Assembly: GCA_021413585.1 (NCBI GenBank)
Contig: JAIOQB010000023.1
Location: 1-40,774 of the forward strand
Direction of reading: 5' to 3'
Length of the DNA stretch: 40,774 bases
Source of the DNA: Planctomycetia bacterium
Lineage (GTDB): Bacteria > Planctomycetota > Planctomycetia > Pirellulales > UBA7805
Shown: piece after piece, positions 9,334 to 18,059 of the stretch
How positions within the stretch are numbered: position 1 is the first letter of the stretch
Layout of the letters: each line of letters begins with the position of its first letter
Translations under genes and position numbers: made by a program
Notes under the pieces: model-generated
What the model saw: the letters and a program-made list of their open reading frames with translations, nothing else
Database searches by the model: none
What the model was told of the DNA's origin: nothing

Positions 9334-9740
9334 CTGGGAAACGCAGCGACGTGGTCTGCCCAAACCGGCTTCCCCACAACCGCCGTCCAGTGGCCAGCGA
9401 GACGTACGCCTTGGGTGTGGTGCGATGATCGCGCCAATATCGTTCGTCGCTTGGCCGCACCCGGTCGGGATGAAACGGAAACGGCGGATCCCAGGTGGTG
9501 ATCGACTTGCGATCGGTCACGCCCGCGAGCGGCGGCGCGAGGTCGAGATCGTTCGTCGGCAGCGGCGGCTTGTCGGGCGCGGCCAGCGGCACGATGCCGC
9601 GGAGCTTGAAGTTGGCTACCCGCTCCTGGGCTTCGCCGTGCGTCGTTTCCGGATCGAAGTAAGTGACGCGAATCGTGTCGCCCGGCTTGGCGTGCAAATC
9701 GTCCGCCGCCCAATCGGTAAGCACGATTTCGTCGTTGGCC

Positions 9741-9848
9741 AAAGCGGGGAAGTGGGAGGTTGGAGGTCGGAGGTCGGACGCAGGCGGAGGCAGCGTCCGT
9801 TCCTTAACCCCCCTCCCTTTCAGGGAGGGGTCGGGGGAGGGTAAAGCG
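9741..9848. repeat. In-frame 102-base insertion in the permease gene, flanked by AAAGCG
   Basis: Between two AAAGCG copies (9741-9746 and 9843-9848) lies repeat-type DNA. It has a purine-rich GGAGGTTGGAGGTCGGAGG tract and a hairpin CCCCTCCCTTTCAGGGAGGGG. The offset is 102 bases, or 34 codons, so the frame is kept and the protein gains a low-complexity stretch (SPDPSLKGRG ... LPPPASDLRPP). Without it the frame would read GDAL then ANDEIV. The flanking six-base repeat resembles a target-site duplication. Confidence 0.75.
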
Positions 9849-10933
9849 TCACCCAACTGAAACGGCCCGAACCCCTTTTTCGGATCAATCGCCGTGATCG
9901 TCGAGTAAGGCACGTGCCGCTCGCCGCATTGCAAATCGTTCGCCAGGTAAGTCAGCGCCGGCTGCACGGGATCGCCGTACTTGTCCGCCAATTTCTCGAC
10001 CGGCCGATCGAGCAACATCCGGTCGCTCGTGAGGTTGTAATAATCAAGCACCGGCTTGGCGCGGTCTCCGACGACAACATGATTGAGCGTCAGGCCATAG
10101 TCGGCCGCCGTGGGTCGCAGGTGATTCGCCAGCCACTGGTTGGCTGATTCGCTCGCTGCCGTCCATGCCCGTTGCGACGTCGTACGGGGGTCAACGCGTC
10201 CAGCAAGCAGGATTGCATTGGCTCGCTGCGGCCTGTCCAAGAGCGATTGCAGCGTGGCGAGGTCTACGAAGGCGCACAGCGGCGTCTGTTGATTGGGTCG
10301 CAAGCTAAAATTGCCCAGCACGCGCGATGGCACAACGAAGCCGACCGCGAGCGTGCGGCTGCGCACCGTTCCCTGCTTTCTTCCCAAGGGACTGTCGGCC
10401 GGGATGTGACTCTCCGCGCCGATGCGCAACAACACTTCCGCTCCCGGCGAGCGGCTGAGGTCAATGCCCAATTGTTCCGGTCCAGCCAACGCGGCGTTTA
10501 TCGCAATCTGATCGCCGGCGATGCGCGGCACCATTTCCGCGGGATCTCTGCGGCACGCGGGCCAGAAGTATCGATTGCAGCCAATGATCGTCACGCCGCT
10601 GGCCCGCGCGGTGCGGCCGTCGGGCCGGTGATATTCCACCGTGCCATGAACAATGATCGCCGGCACCGCGGCGGAAAAGTGCTGCTCAAAACCGGGCGTC
10701 GCGGCAAGTTCCTGCGCCAGCGTGGCGCGAAAAAACCGATCCGTCAACAGCGCTTCGTCGTAGCAGCCCAGTCGCTCCAGCGCCACGTCGCGAAGCGTCC
10801 CCCGCACGGAGTCCCCGACGACCAAGGCTCCGGTCAGCACTGCCACCGCCGCCGCCACGCCCAGCGCCACGGCCACATGCATGCGGCGGTGAAAGCTCAG
10901 GTTGTTCAGCACCAGTCGCCAGAACGTCATGGC

Positions 10934-11605
10934 TTACACCAATTGGCCGCCGTCCAGCTCGCGGCGCTGTTGCAACAGCGCGGCCAGCTCGGGACTATGA
11001 GTGACCACGATCAACATCGCCTGCTCCTCGGCCTGGATCTCCACCAGCAGCCGGCCAATCGACGCAGCGCTGGTGCGGTCGAGATTGCCCGTCGGCTCGT
11101 CGGCCAACAGCAAACGTGGCCGGTTGATGAGCGCCCGGGCGATCGCCACCCGCTGCCGCTCGCCGCCGGAAAGTTCAGCCGGACGATGGTCGCTGCGGTC
11201 GGCCAGACCAACGCGAGCCAGCAGCGATTTCGCGCGCTCGATCGTGTCAGCCGCCGGCCGGCCCCCTTCTGCCAGCATCGGTACCAGTACATTCTCCAGC
11301 GCCGTGCAGGAGCCGAGCAAAAAATGCTCCTGAAACACGAAGCCGATCTGCTCGTGCCGAAACCGGGCCAGGTCCGGCTCGGCCAACTCGAACGGATTGC
11401 GGTCGCCTAGCCGCACGCTGCCGGCGGTGGGTGTATCGAGCGTGCCGATGATGCTCAGCAGCGTGCTCTTGCCCGAACCGCTGGGGCCAAGGATCGCCAG
11501 GTTCTGCCCGGCGCTGAGTTCCAGGCTTACACCCCCGAGCACTCGCAGCGGGCCCGTGCGCGTGGGGTATTCCTTGGTCAGATTCTCAACGACCAGGTGA
11601 GGCAT
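10934..11605 (-). CDS. ABC transporter ATP-binding protein (LolD/MacB type)
   Basis: 223 residues from the ATG at 11605 (MPHLVVENLTKEY). The open frame extends further upstream, but that part overlaps the thioesterase gene and does not look like protein. Walker A GPSGSGKST is at 40-48, then the signature LSGGERQRVAIARAL, Walker B LLLADEPTGNLD and an H-loop in VVTHSPEL. It would energise the FtsX-type permease immediately downstream, with three bases between the ATPase stop and the permease ATG. Such pairs act in lipoprotein release, export or cell-envelope signalling; the substrate is unknown. Since the permease is broken, this ATPase may be orphaned. Confidence 0.92.
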   Translation of the reverse strand: MPHLVVENLTKEYPTRTGPLRVLGGVSLELSAGQNLAILGPSGSGKSTLLSIIGTLDTPTAGSVRLGDRNPFELAEPDLARFRHEQIGFVFQEHFLLGSCTALENVLVPMLAEGGRPAADTIERAKSLLARVGLADRSDHRPAELSGGERQRVAIARALINRPRLLLADEPTGNLDRTSAASIGRLLVEIQAEEQAMLIVVTHSPELAALLQQRRELDGGQLV

Positions 11606-11634
11606 CGGCGGCGGAATACCCGTACGGGGGACGC

Positions 11635-12054
11635 TTAGGGAATCAGCAGGCCGCGGAGTTTTTCGGCCAGCGGCTCGGGCACGGGGATCGGCTGCGGCCG
11701 GCCGTCGCTGAGCCGGCAGCAAACCGCCACCACTTCCCCCTCGGCCACCGCGTTGCCGTCGCGGGTGAAGTGAAACGCATAGGTGACGCTGGAACGTCCC
11801 AGCCGGGCCACGTGAACGCTGACGTCGAACTCCTCGCCAAACCGCAGCGGCGAACGGTAGTCGCACCACACGGAGACCCGCGGCCAACTGAACGGCCCCT
11901 CGTCATCGTGCGAGAGCACGCTCATGCCGAGCGTCCGCAGCAACGAATGCTCGGCCTCTTCCATGTAGTTGAAAAAGACGGAGAAATGGACGATGCCGGC
12001 CGCGTCCGTATCGCGAAACTCGACGCGGCGGTGGTGGAGGAACGGTTGGGACAT
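11635..12054 (-). CDS. Acyl-CoA thioesterase, 4-hydroxybenzoyl-CoA/YbgC hot-dog family
   Basis: 139 residues, a single hot-dog fold. It opens HHRRVEFRDTDAAGIVHF, where the Asp of DTDAAGIVHF is the catalytic residue of the 4HBT/YbgC type. FFNYMEEAEHSLLRTLG forms the long central helix, and VCCRLSDGRP is a late strand. It hydrolyses acyl-CoA thioesters; the physiological substrate is unknown. It lies 29 bases upstream of the ABC ATPase on the same strand and is the likely first gene of that operon. No clear Shine-Dalgarno sequence precedes the ATG. Confidence 0.9.
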   Translation of the reverse strand: MSQPFLHHRRVEFRDTDAAGIVHFSVFFNYMEEAEHSLLRTLGMSVLSHDDEGPFSWPRVSVWCDYRSPLRFGEEFDVSVHVARLGRSSVTYAFHFTRDGNAVAEGEVVAVCCRLSDGRPQPIPVPEPLAEKLRGLLIP

Positions 12055-12160
12055 GGAGGTTTATCGGTGAGGGAATGGCGGGGCGAGAGCGTGAATGTTG
12101 CGGCGGCTCTGGGAACCATTCTACCAGCAGCGACCCGCAATTGCGCAGAGGCATTCACAA

Positions 12161-12206
12161 GCACTGGCAAAGCCAGTGGCACACGGAAAAAGGCGAAAAC
12201 CAGGGA
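12161..12206. repeat. Family C repeat, copy 1 (GCACTGGCAAAGCCAGTGGC)
   Basis: A 46-base unit identical at every position to 18708-18753. It starts with the palindrome CACTGGCAAAGCCAGTG and continues into an A-rich part. An inverted CACTGGCTTTGCCAGTG follows at 12275-12291, so the whole can form a larger cruciform. The two copies bracket the heavy-metal efflux genes. Confidence 0.85.
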
Positions 12207-12325
12207 AGACCCAATTGGTTCTGCCACGTTGCCCCGCCGTTTCGATCGGTCCCTGCCTTGCTCCTTTCGTGTGTCACTGGCTTTGCCAGTGCCCGCGTGA
12301 CGGGGCGTACCTGCGTCACAAAAAA

Positions 12326-12387
12326 ACTAGCCCGAAGCGCATTTGAGGGACGGAGATTGTCCTCCCTCGCTTGCGCTTCGGGCTAGT
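12326..12387. repeat. Family E repeat, copy 2
   Basis: Arms ACTAGCCCGAAGCGCATTTG and CGCTTGCGCTTCGGGCTAGT form a long imperfect stem. It lies 27 bases beyond the lipoprotein stop and is a plausible transcript end for the efflux operon. It matches the element at 142-202. Confidence 0.8.
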
Positions 12388-12414
12388 GACGCCTTTTTGG
12401 CGGGTCGGGCCGTC

Positions 12415-12807
12415 TCAGCCCTCTTTGCTTTTCTCGTCTGCTTTTTTCGCCCCATCAGCCGTCGGCTGCGGCGGCTGCTTGCCGTATTTGGCTTCGTAGA
12501 GCGATGCGAAGTGGGCCTTTTGCTCGGGGTGGCAGATGAAGCATTGCGAGTCGGGCCGGTCGTGCTTCTGGCACCAATCCTTCTTGGCCTTGAAGCCGTC
12601 CGCCAGCTTGCGGTTGCACTGGGCGCACACTTCTTCTGGCACGCCGTGCTCTTCGCACCACCACGTTTCGTGCTTGTTCCCGCTCGCTGCTGGAGTGGCG
12701 GCGGTGTTGGTCGTGGGCGGGGTGGTTGCTGACTCGCCGCAACCGGTGATGGCCGATAGGGCCGCGCCGCAGAACAGGACGATCGTAAACTGACAACTTC
12801 TCGACAT
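12415..12807 (-). CDS. Lipoprotein with two WCxxH...CxxC metal-binding-like motifs
   Basis: 130 residues from the ATG at 12807, with GGAG nine bases upstream. A signal peptide ends in the lipobox ITGC at residue 23. After a Thr/Pro/Ala spacer there are two similar units: W50-C51, H54, P57, C61xxC64, and W78-C79, H82, P85, C89xxC92. A Lys/Glu/Ala tail follows. The first unit is nearly the same as one in the adaptor at 16149-17897. Cys/His pairs in a lipoprotein beside a metal RND pump suggest metal capture or delivery in the periplasm; that is inference. It is the last gene of the minus-strand efflux locus, 47 bases after the pump gene. No named family was recognised. Confidence 0.85.
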   Translation of the reverse strand: MSRSCQFTIVLFCGAALSAITGCGESATTPPTTNTAATPAASGNKHETWWCEEHGVPEEVCAQCNRKLADGFKAKKDWCQKHDRPDSQCFICHPEQKAHFASLYEAKYGKQPPQPTADGAKKADEKSKEG

Positions 12808-12854
12808 TGCTTGCTTCTCCCCAAGGAAATTGAAACGCTCAAAAATTGGTCCGC

Positions 12855-15800
12855 TCAATCGGCCGCGGCAACTACCAGCGGCGTCTCTTCTTCAAGCTGC
12901 GGCGGTGGCGCCTTACGACTCCACTTCGGCGCTCGGATCACCGTGTACAACACGCGCAGCACCAGCAGCGACATCACCATGGCGCTGATCACCCCGCCGA
13001 TCACCACCGTGGCCAGCGGCTGCTGCACTTCCGCCCCCATGCCGGTGCTAAACGCCATCGGCAAAAAGCCCAGCGCGGCCACCAGCGTGGTCATCAGCAC
13101 GGGGCGCAGCCGGGTGACCGCCGCATTTTCGACCGCCTGTTCCAGCGGCATCCCCTTGGCCAGCAGTTGGCGGATGTAGCTGACCAGGATCATGTCATCG
13201 AGCACTGCCACGCCCGAGACGGCGATGAACCCGATCGCCGCCGAAATCGAAAACGGCATGTCCCGTATCCACAAGGCGAAGATGCCGCCCACCCAGGCGA
13301 ACGGGATGCCGAGGCAGACACGCAGCGTGTCGAGCACGTTGCGATACGTCATGTACAGCAAGGAAATGATTAGGATCAGCGCCATCGGCACCACGATGCA
13401 CAATCGCAGCCGGGCTCGCTCGAGTTGCTCGAACTGCCCACCGAATTCGCAGAAGTAGCGCCCCGGGGGCATCGCCAGGTGCTCGCGAATCTGCTGACGG
13501 GCCTCCGCCACAAAGCTGCCAATGTCGCGGCCGCGGATATTGGCCGAGACGGTGATCCGCCGCTGCCCCGCGTCGCGGCTGATTGTCGATGGCCCTTCGA
13601 CCACGCGGACGTCGGCCAACTGGGCCAGCGGAATCCGCGCGCCCGAAGCGGTGGGAATCAAAATTGCGCCGATGGCGCTGGCGCCGCTGCGCAGGTTGTC
13701 GGGCAACCGGGCCACCAGCGGGAAGCGTAGCTGCCCTTCGACGATTTCGCCCAACGGCTGCGAGCCGATCGAGGCGATCACGTCGGTCACCACCTTGGCG
13801 GGCACGCCGTGGCGGGCCAGCTCGTCTTGCTTGAGCCGAATCTCCAGCACGGGTTGGCCGGTAAGCTGCTCGGCGCTGACATCCGACGCGCCGCGAATCC
13901 CCTTGAGGATCGTCTCGATCTCCAGCCCCTTGGCCGCCAGTACGTTCAGGTCGTCGCCAAACAGCTTCACCGCCAGATCGGTGCGGGTGCCGGAGACCAT
14001 CTCGTTCATCCGCATTTCGATCGGCTGCAAAAACGCCAGCTTCTGCCCTGGCATGTCGCGCAGATGATGCTCGATGAGCGTGGTCAACTCCGCCTGCGTG
14101 CGCGCCCCTTTGTGCTTCCACTGGCTGCGAGGACGCAGCGTGATGAACATGTCGGTCAGCTCGGTCCCCATCGGGTCGGTGGCGATTTCCGCGGTGCCGA
14201 TCCGACTCCAGACGTGCTCGACTTCATTCGGGAATTCCTTGTGGATCGCCCGCTCCATCAGCGTGTTATAGCGGATCGAATCGTCCAGGTCGGTGCCGGT
14301 CAGCCGCACCACACTGATGGCGATCGCCCCTTCCGAGAGCCGCGGCACGAACTCCGACCCCAGGTTGGGCGCGATCATGGCGAACGCCACGATCAGCACC
14401 GTCACCGCGAAGCCGATCACCGCCACCTTGTACCGCATCGCCGCATGCAGCAGCGGCATGTACGCCCATTTGACGGCTCGCATCGCCAGCGGCTCGTGCT
14501 CTTCGCGCTGCCGCTTGAGCAGCAGGCTGGCCAGCACGGGCATCAGTGTCACGCTCAGCAGCATCGAGCCGATCAGGGCAAAGATCACCGTCAGCGCCAT
14601 CGGGCGGAACAGCTTTCCTTCGATCCCTTCCAGCGCCAGGATCGGCAGGTAGACAATCATAATTATCAACTCGCCGAACATCGTCGGCTTGCGGACTTCG
14701 ATGGCCGCGTCGCGCACCACGTCGACCACGCTGCGGCGACGGGCCCCCGGCTCGGCCAGATGCCGCACGCAGTTTTCGATCATCACCACCGAGCTGTCGA
14801 CCACCATGCAAAAATCGATCGCGCCTAAGCTCAGCAGGCTGGCCGCGATTCCGAACCGCAGCATGCCCGCGAACGCCAGCAGCATGGAAAGCGGAATCGC
14901 AAGGGCCACAATCAGCGCCGCCCGCAGGTTCCCAAGGAAGGCGAACAGCACGACGATGACCAGCAGCCCCCCTTCAAACAGGTTGTTCTTGACCGTCTTG
15001 ATGACGTGGTCGACCAGTTGCGTCCGGTCGTACACCGGCTCGACGGCGATATTGGCCGGCAGCGTGGCTTTGATTTCGTCCAGGCGGTTCTTCATCGCCC
15101 ACGTGACTTCGTGCGTGTTTTCGCCCATCAGCATGAAGCCCAGGCCCAGCACGACCTCGCCCCGGCCATCGGCGGTGACCGCGCCGCGGCGGATCTCGGA
15201 ACCGATGGCGACGTCGGCGACGTCCCCCACGCGGATCGGCACGCCCTCTTTGGCGGTGATGACGATCCCTTTGATCTCGTTGGCGCTGACCGCCCGACCG
15301 ATCCCCTGGACCAGCACCGACTGCGTGCCATTGCGGATCGTGCCGCCGCCGACGTTGCGGTTGTTTTCCTCGATGGCGTGGCTGACGTCGTCGAACGTCA
15401 GGCCGTGCTTGATCAGCAGGTTGGGATTGATTCGCACCTGGTATTGCTTTTCATAACCACCCCAACTGTTGATCTCGGCCGCGCCGCGGACGGTGCGCAG
15501 CTTGGGCTTGATCACCCAATCGTGGATCGTGCGCAGATCCGTGACGTCGTTCCCCTGCCCGGTGACGACATAGTGAAACACCTCGCCGAGCCCGGTGGCC
15601 ACCGGCCCCAGCTTGGGGCGGCCGATTCCTTCGGTCAACTCGACGGACGACAGCCGCTCATTGACCAACTGCCGGGCAAAGTACATGTCGGTGCCGTCGT
15701 CGAACGTGACGACGACTTGCGAGAAGCCGAATTTCGAGACGCTGCGCATGCTCTGCAGGCCGGGCAAGCCGCCGATGGCCTGCTCCAGCGGCGCGGTGAT

Positions 15801-15992
15801 CCGGCTTTCGACCTCTTCCGGCCCCAGGGCCGGCGCGATCGTGTTGATCTGCACCTGCACGGGCGTGGTGTCCGGGAAGGCGTCGATGTCGAGATAGCGC
15901 AGCGAAACGCCCCCCACCGCCGCCAGCCCCAGCGCGCAGCAGATCACCAGCAGGCGATTCCGCAGCGAAAAGTCGATCACCCAGTTCAGCAC
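12855..15992 (-). CDS. CzcA/CusA-like heavy-metal RND efflux pump
   Basis: 1,045 residues, usual for the HME-RND family. It moves metal ions out across the outer membrane together with an adaptor and a channel. The start MLNWVIDFSLRNRLLVI, periplasmic SRITAPLEQAIGGLPG and the TM4 motif AIDFCMVVDSSVVMIEN are typical. In TM4 the acidic residues needed for proton flow are present, but the usual Gly of DFG is Cys, which is unusual. Metal specificity (Zn/Co/Cd or Cu/Ag) cannot be settled. The GTG at 15992 has GAGG seven bases upstream. It is preceded by the adaptor gene with a family A repeat between them. Confidence 0.95.
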   Translation of the reverse strand: MLNWVIDFSLRNRLLVICCALGLAAVGGVSLRYLDIDAFPDTTPVQVQINTIAPALGPEEVESRITAPLEQAIGGLPGLQSMRSVSKFGFSQVVVTFDDGTDMYFARQLVNERLSSVELTEGIGRPKLGPVATGLGEVFHYVVTGQGNDVTDLRTIHDWVIKPKLRTVRGAAEINSWGGYEKQYQVRINPNLLIKHGLTFDDVSHAIEENNRNVGGGTIRNGTQSVLVQGIGRAVSANEIKGIVITAKEGVPIRVGDVADVAIGSEIRRGAVTADGRGEVVLGLGFMLMGENTHEVTWAMKNRLDEIKATLPANIAVEPVYDRTQLVDHVIKTVKNNLFEGGLLVIVVLFAFLGNLRAALIVALAIPLSMLLAFAGMLRFGIAASLLSLGAIDFCMVVDSSVVMIENCVRHLAEPGARRRSVVDVVRDAAIEVRKPTMFGELIIMIVYLPILALEGIEGKLFRPMALTVIFALIGSMLLSVTLMPVLASLLLKRQREEHEPLAMRAVKWAYMPLLHAAMRYKVAVIGFAVTVLIVAFAMIAPNLGSEFVPRLSEGAIAISVVRLTGTDLDDSIRYNTLMERAIHKEFPNEVEHVWSRIGTAEIATDPMGTELTDMFITLRPRSQWKHKGARTQAELTTLIEHHLRDMPGQKLAFLQPIEMRMNEMVSGTRTDLAVKLFGDDLNVLAAKGLEIETILKGIRGASDVSAEQLTGQPVLEIRLKQDELARHGVPAKVVTDVIASIGSQPLGEIVEGQLRFPLVARLPDNLRSGASAIGAILIPTASGARIPLAQLADVRVVEGPSTISRDAGQRRITVSANIRGRDIGSFVAEARQQIREHLAMPPGRYFCEFGGQFEQLERARLRLCIVVPMALILIISLLYMTYRNVLDTLRVCLGIPFAWVGGIFALWIRDMPFSISAAIGFIAVSGVAVLDDMILVSYIRQLLAKGMPLEQAVENAAVTRLRPVLMTTLVAALGFLPMAFSTGMGAEVQQPLATVVIGGVISAMVMSLLVLRVLYTVIRAPKWSRKAPPPQLEEETPLVVAAAD

Positions 15993-16019
15993 GGGGAAGC
16001 CTCGTTCGTTCGGCTACAG

Positions 16020-16142
16020 TTTTTTAAAGTTTTTTTCACCACAGAGACACAGAGGAAGCAAATGACCAATGACCAAATCCCAATGACCAATGGAGGAGCT
16101 GCGCACGATTTTTGGAGATTGGAATCTTGGTCATTGGTCATT
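16020..16142. repeat. Family A hairpin repeat, copy 5 (chimeric), with CACCACAGAG module
   Basis: The hairpin is 16061-16142. The left arm is of the copy 2 type (AAATCCCAATGACCAATG, then GGAGCTGCGCAC). The right arm is of the copy 1/3 type (TTGGAGATTGGAATCTTGG). The arms therefore do not match fully and look like a recombinant of two sub-families. The side module TTTTTTTCACCACAGAGACA precedes it in inverted order relative to copy 1. It lies between the adaptor and pump genes. Confidence 0.85.
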
Positions 16143-16148
16143 AAAACG

Positions 16149-17897
16149 TCACTTCGCTTCCCCATTGCAGCATCCGCAGCCCGCTCCCAGGCTGCTCTTG
16201 AGCAACTGAGCTTGGAGCACGAAGCTGTTGCGGCCGGCGATTACTTCGCCGGGCAGCAGGCCGGCGATGATTTCCTGCCGGTCGCCGTCGCGGGCACCTA
16301 CGCGCACCTGGCGGACGTGGAAGAACTTCAGGCTATCAGGCTTGAGGAAGTCTTTGTCGCGGACGAACACCAGATTGCAGTCCCCCTCCCAATGCACCGC
16401 TTCGGCGGGAACCAGGATCGCCTTCGGCTCGGTCCGCAGCACGATCCGCGCGGTGCCGAACGTGTGTGCCCGCAGCCGGCCGTCGGCGTTGGCCAGCTCG
16501 ACGCGCACTTTCACGGTGCGGGTCTGCGGGTCGACCGCCGTGCTGATCCAGCGGATGGTCCCCTGGTGATCCGGCTCCTGGCCGCCGTTGCTGATGTGAA
16601 ACAGCACGGTCTGCCCGGCGGAGAGATAGGGTATGTCTTCCTGCCGCACGTCGAGATTGAGCCACATCCGCGCGACGTCGGCCACGCTGAAAAGCATCGT
16701 GGCCGTATCGACCTGCTCGCCGGCCGTGGCGTGCCGTTGCACCACCACGCCGTTGAGCGGCGAACGGAGCGGGAATAAGTTGCCGCTGATTGGTTGTCCG
16801 CTTCGTTCGCCCAGGTCGCCGGGGAGTCCGAAGTAACGGAGTTGCACGGCCAGTTGATCGACCGGCAGATCGAGCATCGCCGGTGGGACCATACCCAGTC
16901 CGAAGCCGGAGAGGGTTTGCTGCACTTCCGCCAAGCGGATTTGAGCCGCGTCGAGTTCGGCCTGCGCTTCGCGAATCCGGCGGCCGGCGACGATCCCTTC
17001 CGCGGCCAGGGGGCCCAAGCGGGTCACGTCGGCGTGCTTCAAGCGGATTTGAGCCACGGCTTGCAGCAGTTCGGCCTTGGCCTGGCCGATGGCGGGGGAG
17101 TCGATCAGGGCCAGCACGTCGCCGCGGGCCACACGATCTCCCACTTGCCGATCGACCCGCCACACGGTGCCGGCGGCCCGGCTGGCCAAATGGGCGGCGG
17201 CGTTTTCGTCGTACACCACTTCGCCGTTGGCTTGTAACGATTCCGTCAGCGGGCCTTGCTCGACCACGGCGATGTCCACGCCGGTTTTGGTCATGGCCTC
17301 GATGGAGGCGAACTGAATCCGCTTGTCGCGCATCTTGCAACTGCTGCTGTTGGCGGTGCGCGGCATCAGCGTCAACGCCCGGCCGGCCCGATCGAGATCC
17401 GCTGTGCCGACCGAGGGGGGATTTTTCAACTGCACGACTTCTGGATGCTCGAGCGGGCATTGACCCACTCCGTGCGTCTCGCACCAGCCAAAATCCTTCG
17501 ACTTTGGCGCGAGCTTAGGATTGCACTCGATGCACTGCGACTCGGGAACATTGTGCTCCGAGCACCAGTCGTCGGCCGCCCCGGAGCCTCGACCGATCAG
17601 GCTGGAAAACTTCGGCATCGTCCATTGCGTGGCGTGCCCCCAGACGGCGAGCCCCGTGAGCACTGCCACTACCGCCGCGGTGCTGACGGCGTGCGACCAC
17701 CAGCGGCGCGGAGCGCCGGCGGCTTCATCGGCCAGGTCGTCGTGGCCGGCCGGCGGCTGGGAAGTTGGTGCGGCGGCGTCTGCGACCACCGGAGTGGCGT
17801 CCGGCATCGAGGCGGACGGCCCGCGCAGCCGCGGCACCGGGTTGCGGCGCGATGTGGTTTGGGACGCAGCGGATTCGGACGAAGCGGGTTCGGACAT
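16149..17897 (-). CDS. CzcB/CusB-like RND periplasmic adaptor with N-terminal WCxxH...CxxC module and Cys-rich tail
   Basis: 582 residues from the ATG at 17897 (GGGAG ten bases upstream; a TTG at 17906 would leave only one base). It has an N-terminal cytoplasmic Pro/Ala-rich part, a membrane anchor around 72-90, and a metal-type module W111-C112, H115, C122xxC125 plus W138-C139, H142, C147. Next come the barrel-sandwich and lipoyl-like halves (VWRVDRQVGDRVARGDVLALID), an alpha-hairpin, a beta-barrel, and a last stretch GAGCGCCNGEAK with three cysteines. It links the pump to the outer-membrane channel. Most adaptors are shorter; the extra N-terminal module and the Cys tail suggest metal handling by the adaptor itself. 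It is in the efflux operon, downstream of the Cys/His protein. Confidence 0.92.
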   Translation of the reverse strand: MSEPASSESAASQTTSRRNPVPRLRGPSASMPDATPVVADAAAPTSQPPAGHDDLADEAAGAPRRWWSHAVSTAAVVAVLTGLAVWGHATQWTMPKFSSLIGRGSGAADDWCSEHNVPESQCIECNPKLAPKSKDFGWCETHGVGQCPLEHPEVVQLKNPPSVGTADLDRAGRALTLMPRTANSSSCKMRDKRIQFASIEAMTKTGVDIAVVEQGPLTESLQANGEVVYDENAAAHLASRAAGTVWRVDRQVGDRVARGDVLALIDSPAIGQAKAELLQAVAQIRLKHADVTRLGPLAAEGIVAGRRIREAQAELDAAQIRLAEVQQTLSGFGLGMVPPAMLDLPVDQLAVQLRYFGLPGDLGERSGQPISGNLFPLRSPLNGVVVQRHATAGEQVDTATMLFSVADVARMWLNLDVRQEDIPYLSAGQTVLFHISNGGQEPDHQGTIRWISTAVDPQTRTVKVRVELANADGRLRAHTFGTARIVLRTEPKAILVPAEAVHWEGDCNLVFVRDKDFLKPDSLKFFHVRQVRVGARDGDRQEIIAGLLPGEVIAGRNSFVLQAQLLKSSLGAGCGCCNGEAK

Positions 17898-18059
17898 GGC
17901 AAGCAAACTCCCAATGGATTGAGTGCATCTATCGAGCCGCCGGCTGGTTGGCAGTTTGACTGGCCACGCAGCAGCTTGGGCTCGTGCCGCGCGGCGTGCC
18001 GAAGCGGCAGGCGCGGATTTTGATCGTCGGAAATCACGTCGATCGCCGGGGGGGCAGAA

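Larger units (their letters stand above)
7284..10930 (-). pseudogene. ABC transporter permease (FtsX/MacB type), frame-shifted by a repeat insertion
   Basis: The N-terminal frame runs from the ATG at 10930 to about 9340. It opens with a basic end and a membrane segment (VALGVAAAVAVLTGALVVGD), then a large extracytoplasmic domain. The C-terminal frame, open from about 9270 to 7284, carries the remaining membrane segments and two FtsX-like parts: FLSFSAFLIAAALMLLAVLF after FTFQPVKRQAL, and LLLGTFSLAAVQLRSVLERR near the end. The two frames differ by a net +2 and meet at a 62-base family B hairpin (9272-9333). The intact protein would be about 1,190 residues, with about ten membrane helices. A second insertion at 9747-9848 keeps the frame. 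The ATPase stop is three bases upstream, so the two genes are one operon. As it stands the product is truncated at 599 residues, unless slippage or a sequence error is involved. Confidence 0.8.
12055..12414. other. 360-base intergenic region made largely of repeats
   Basis: It holds no supportable gene. It contains the family C unit (12161-12206), an inverted CACTGG/CCAGTG partner at about 12267-12293, and family E copy 2 (12326-12387). It separates the thioesterase operon from the end of the metal-efflux operon. Confidence 0.6.

Noticed and set aside
10172..11410. Plus-strand frame of 412 codons over permease and ATPase genes
   Set aside because: It is His/Arg/Gln-rich antisense text. The minus strand has clear Walker and FtsX motifs.
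15006..16778. Long plus-strand frame of 590 codons over the pump and adaptor genes
   Set aside because: It is the shadow of the CzcA-like and CzcB-like genes, and it runs straight through a family A repeat.
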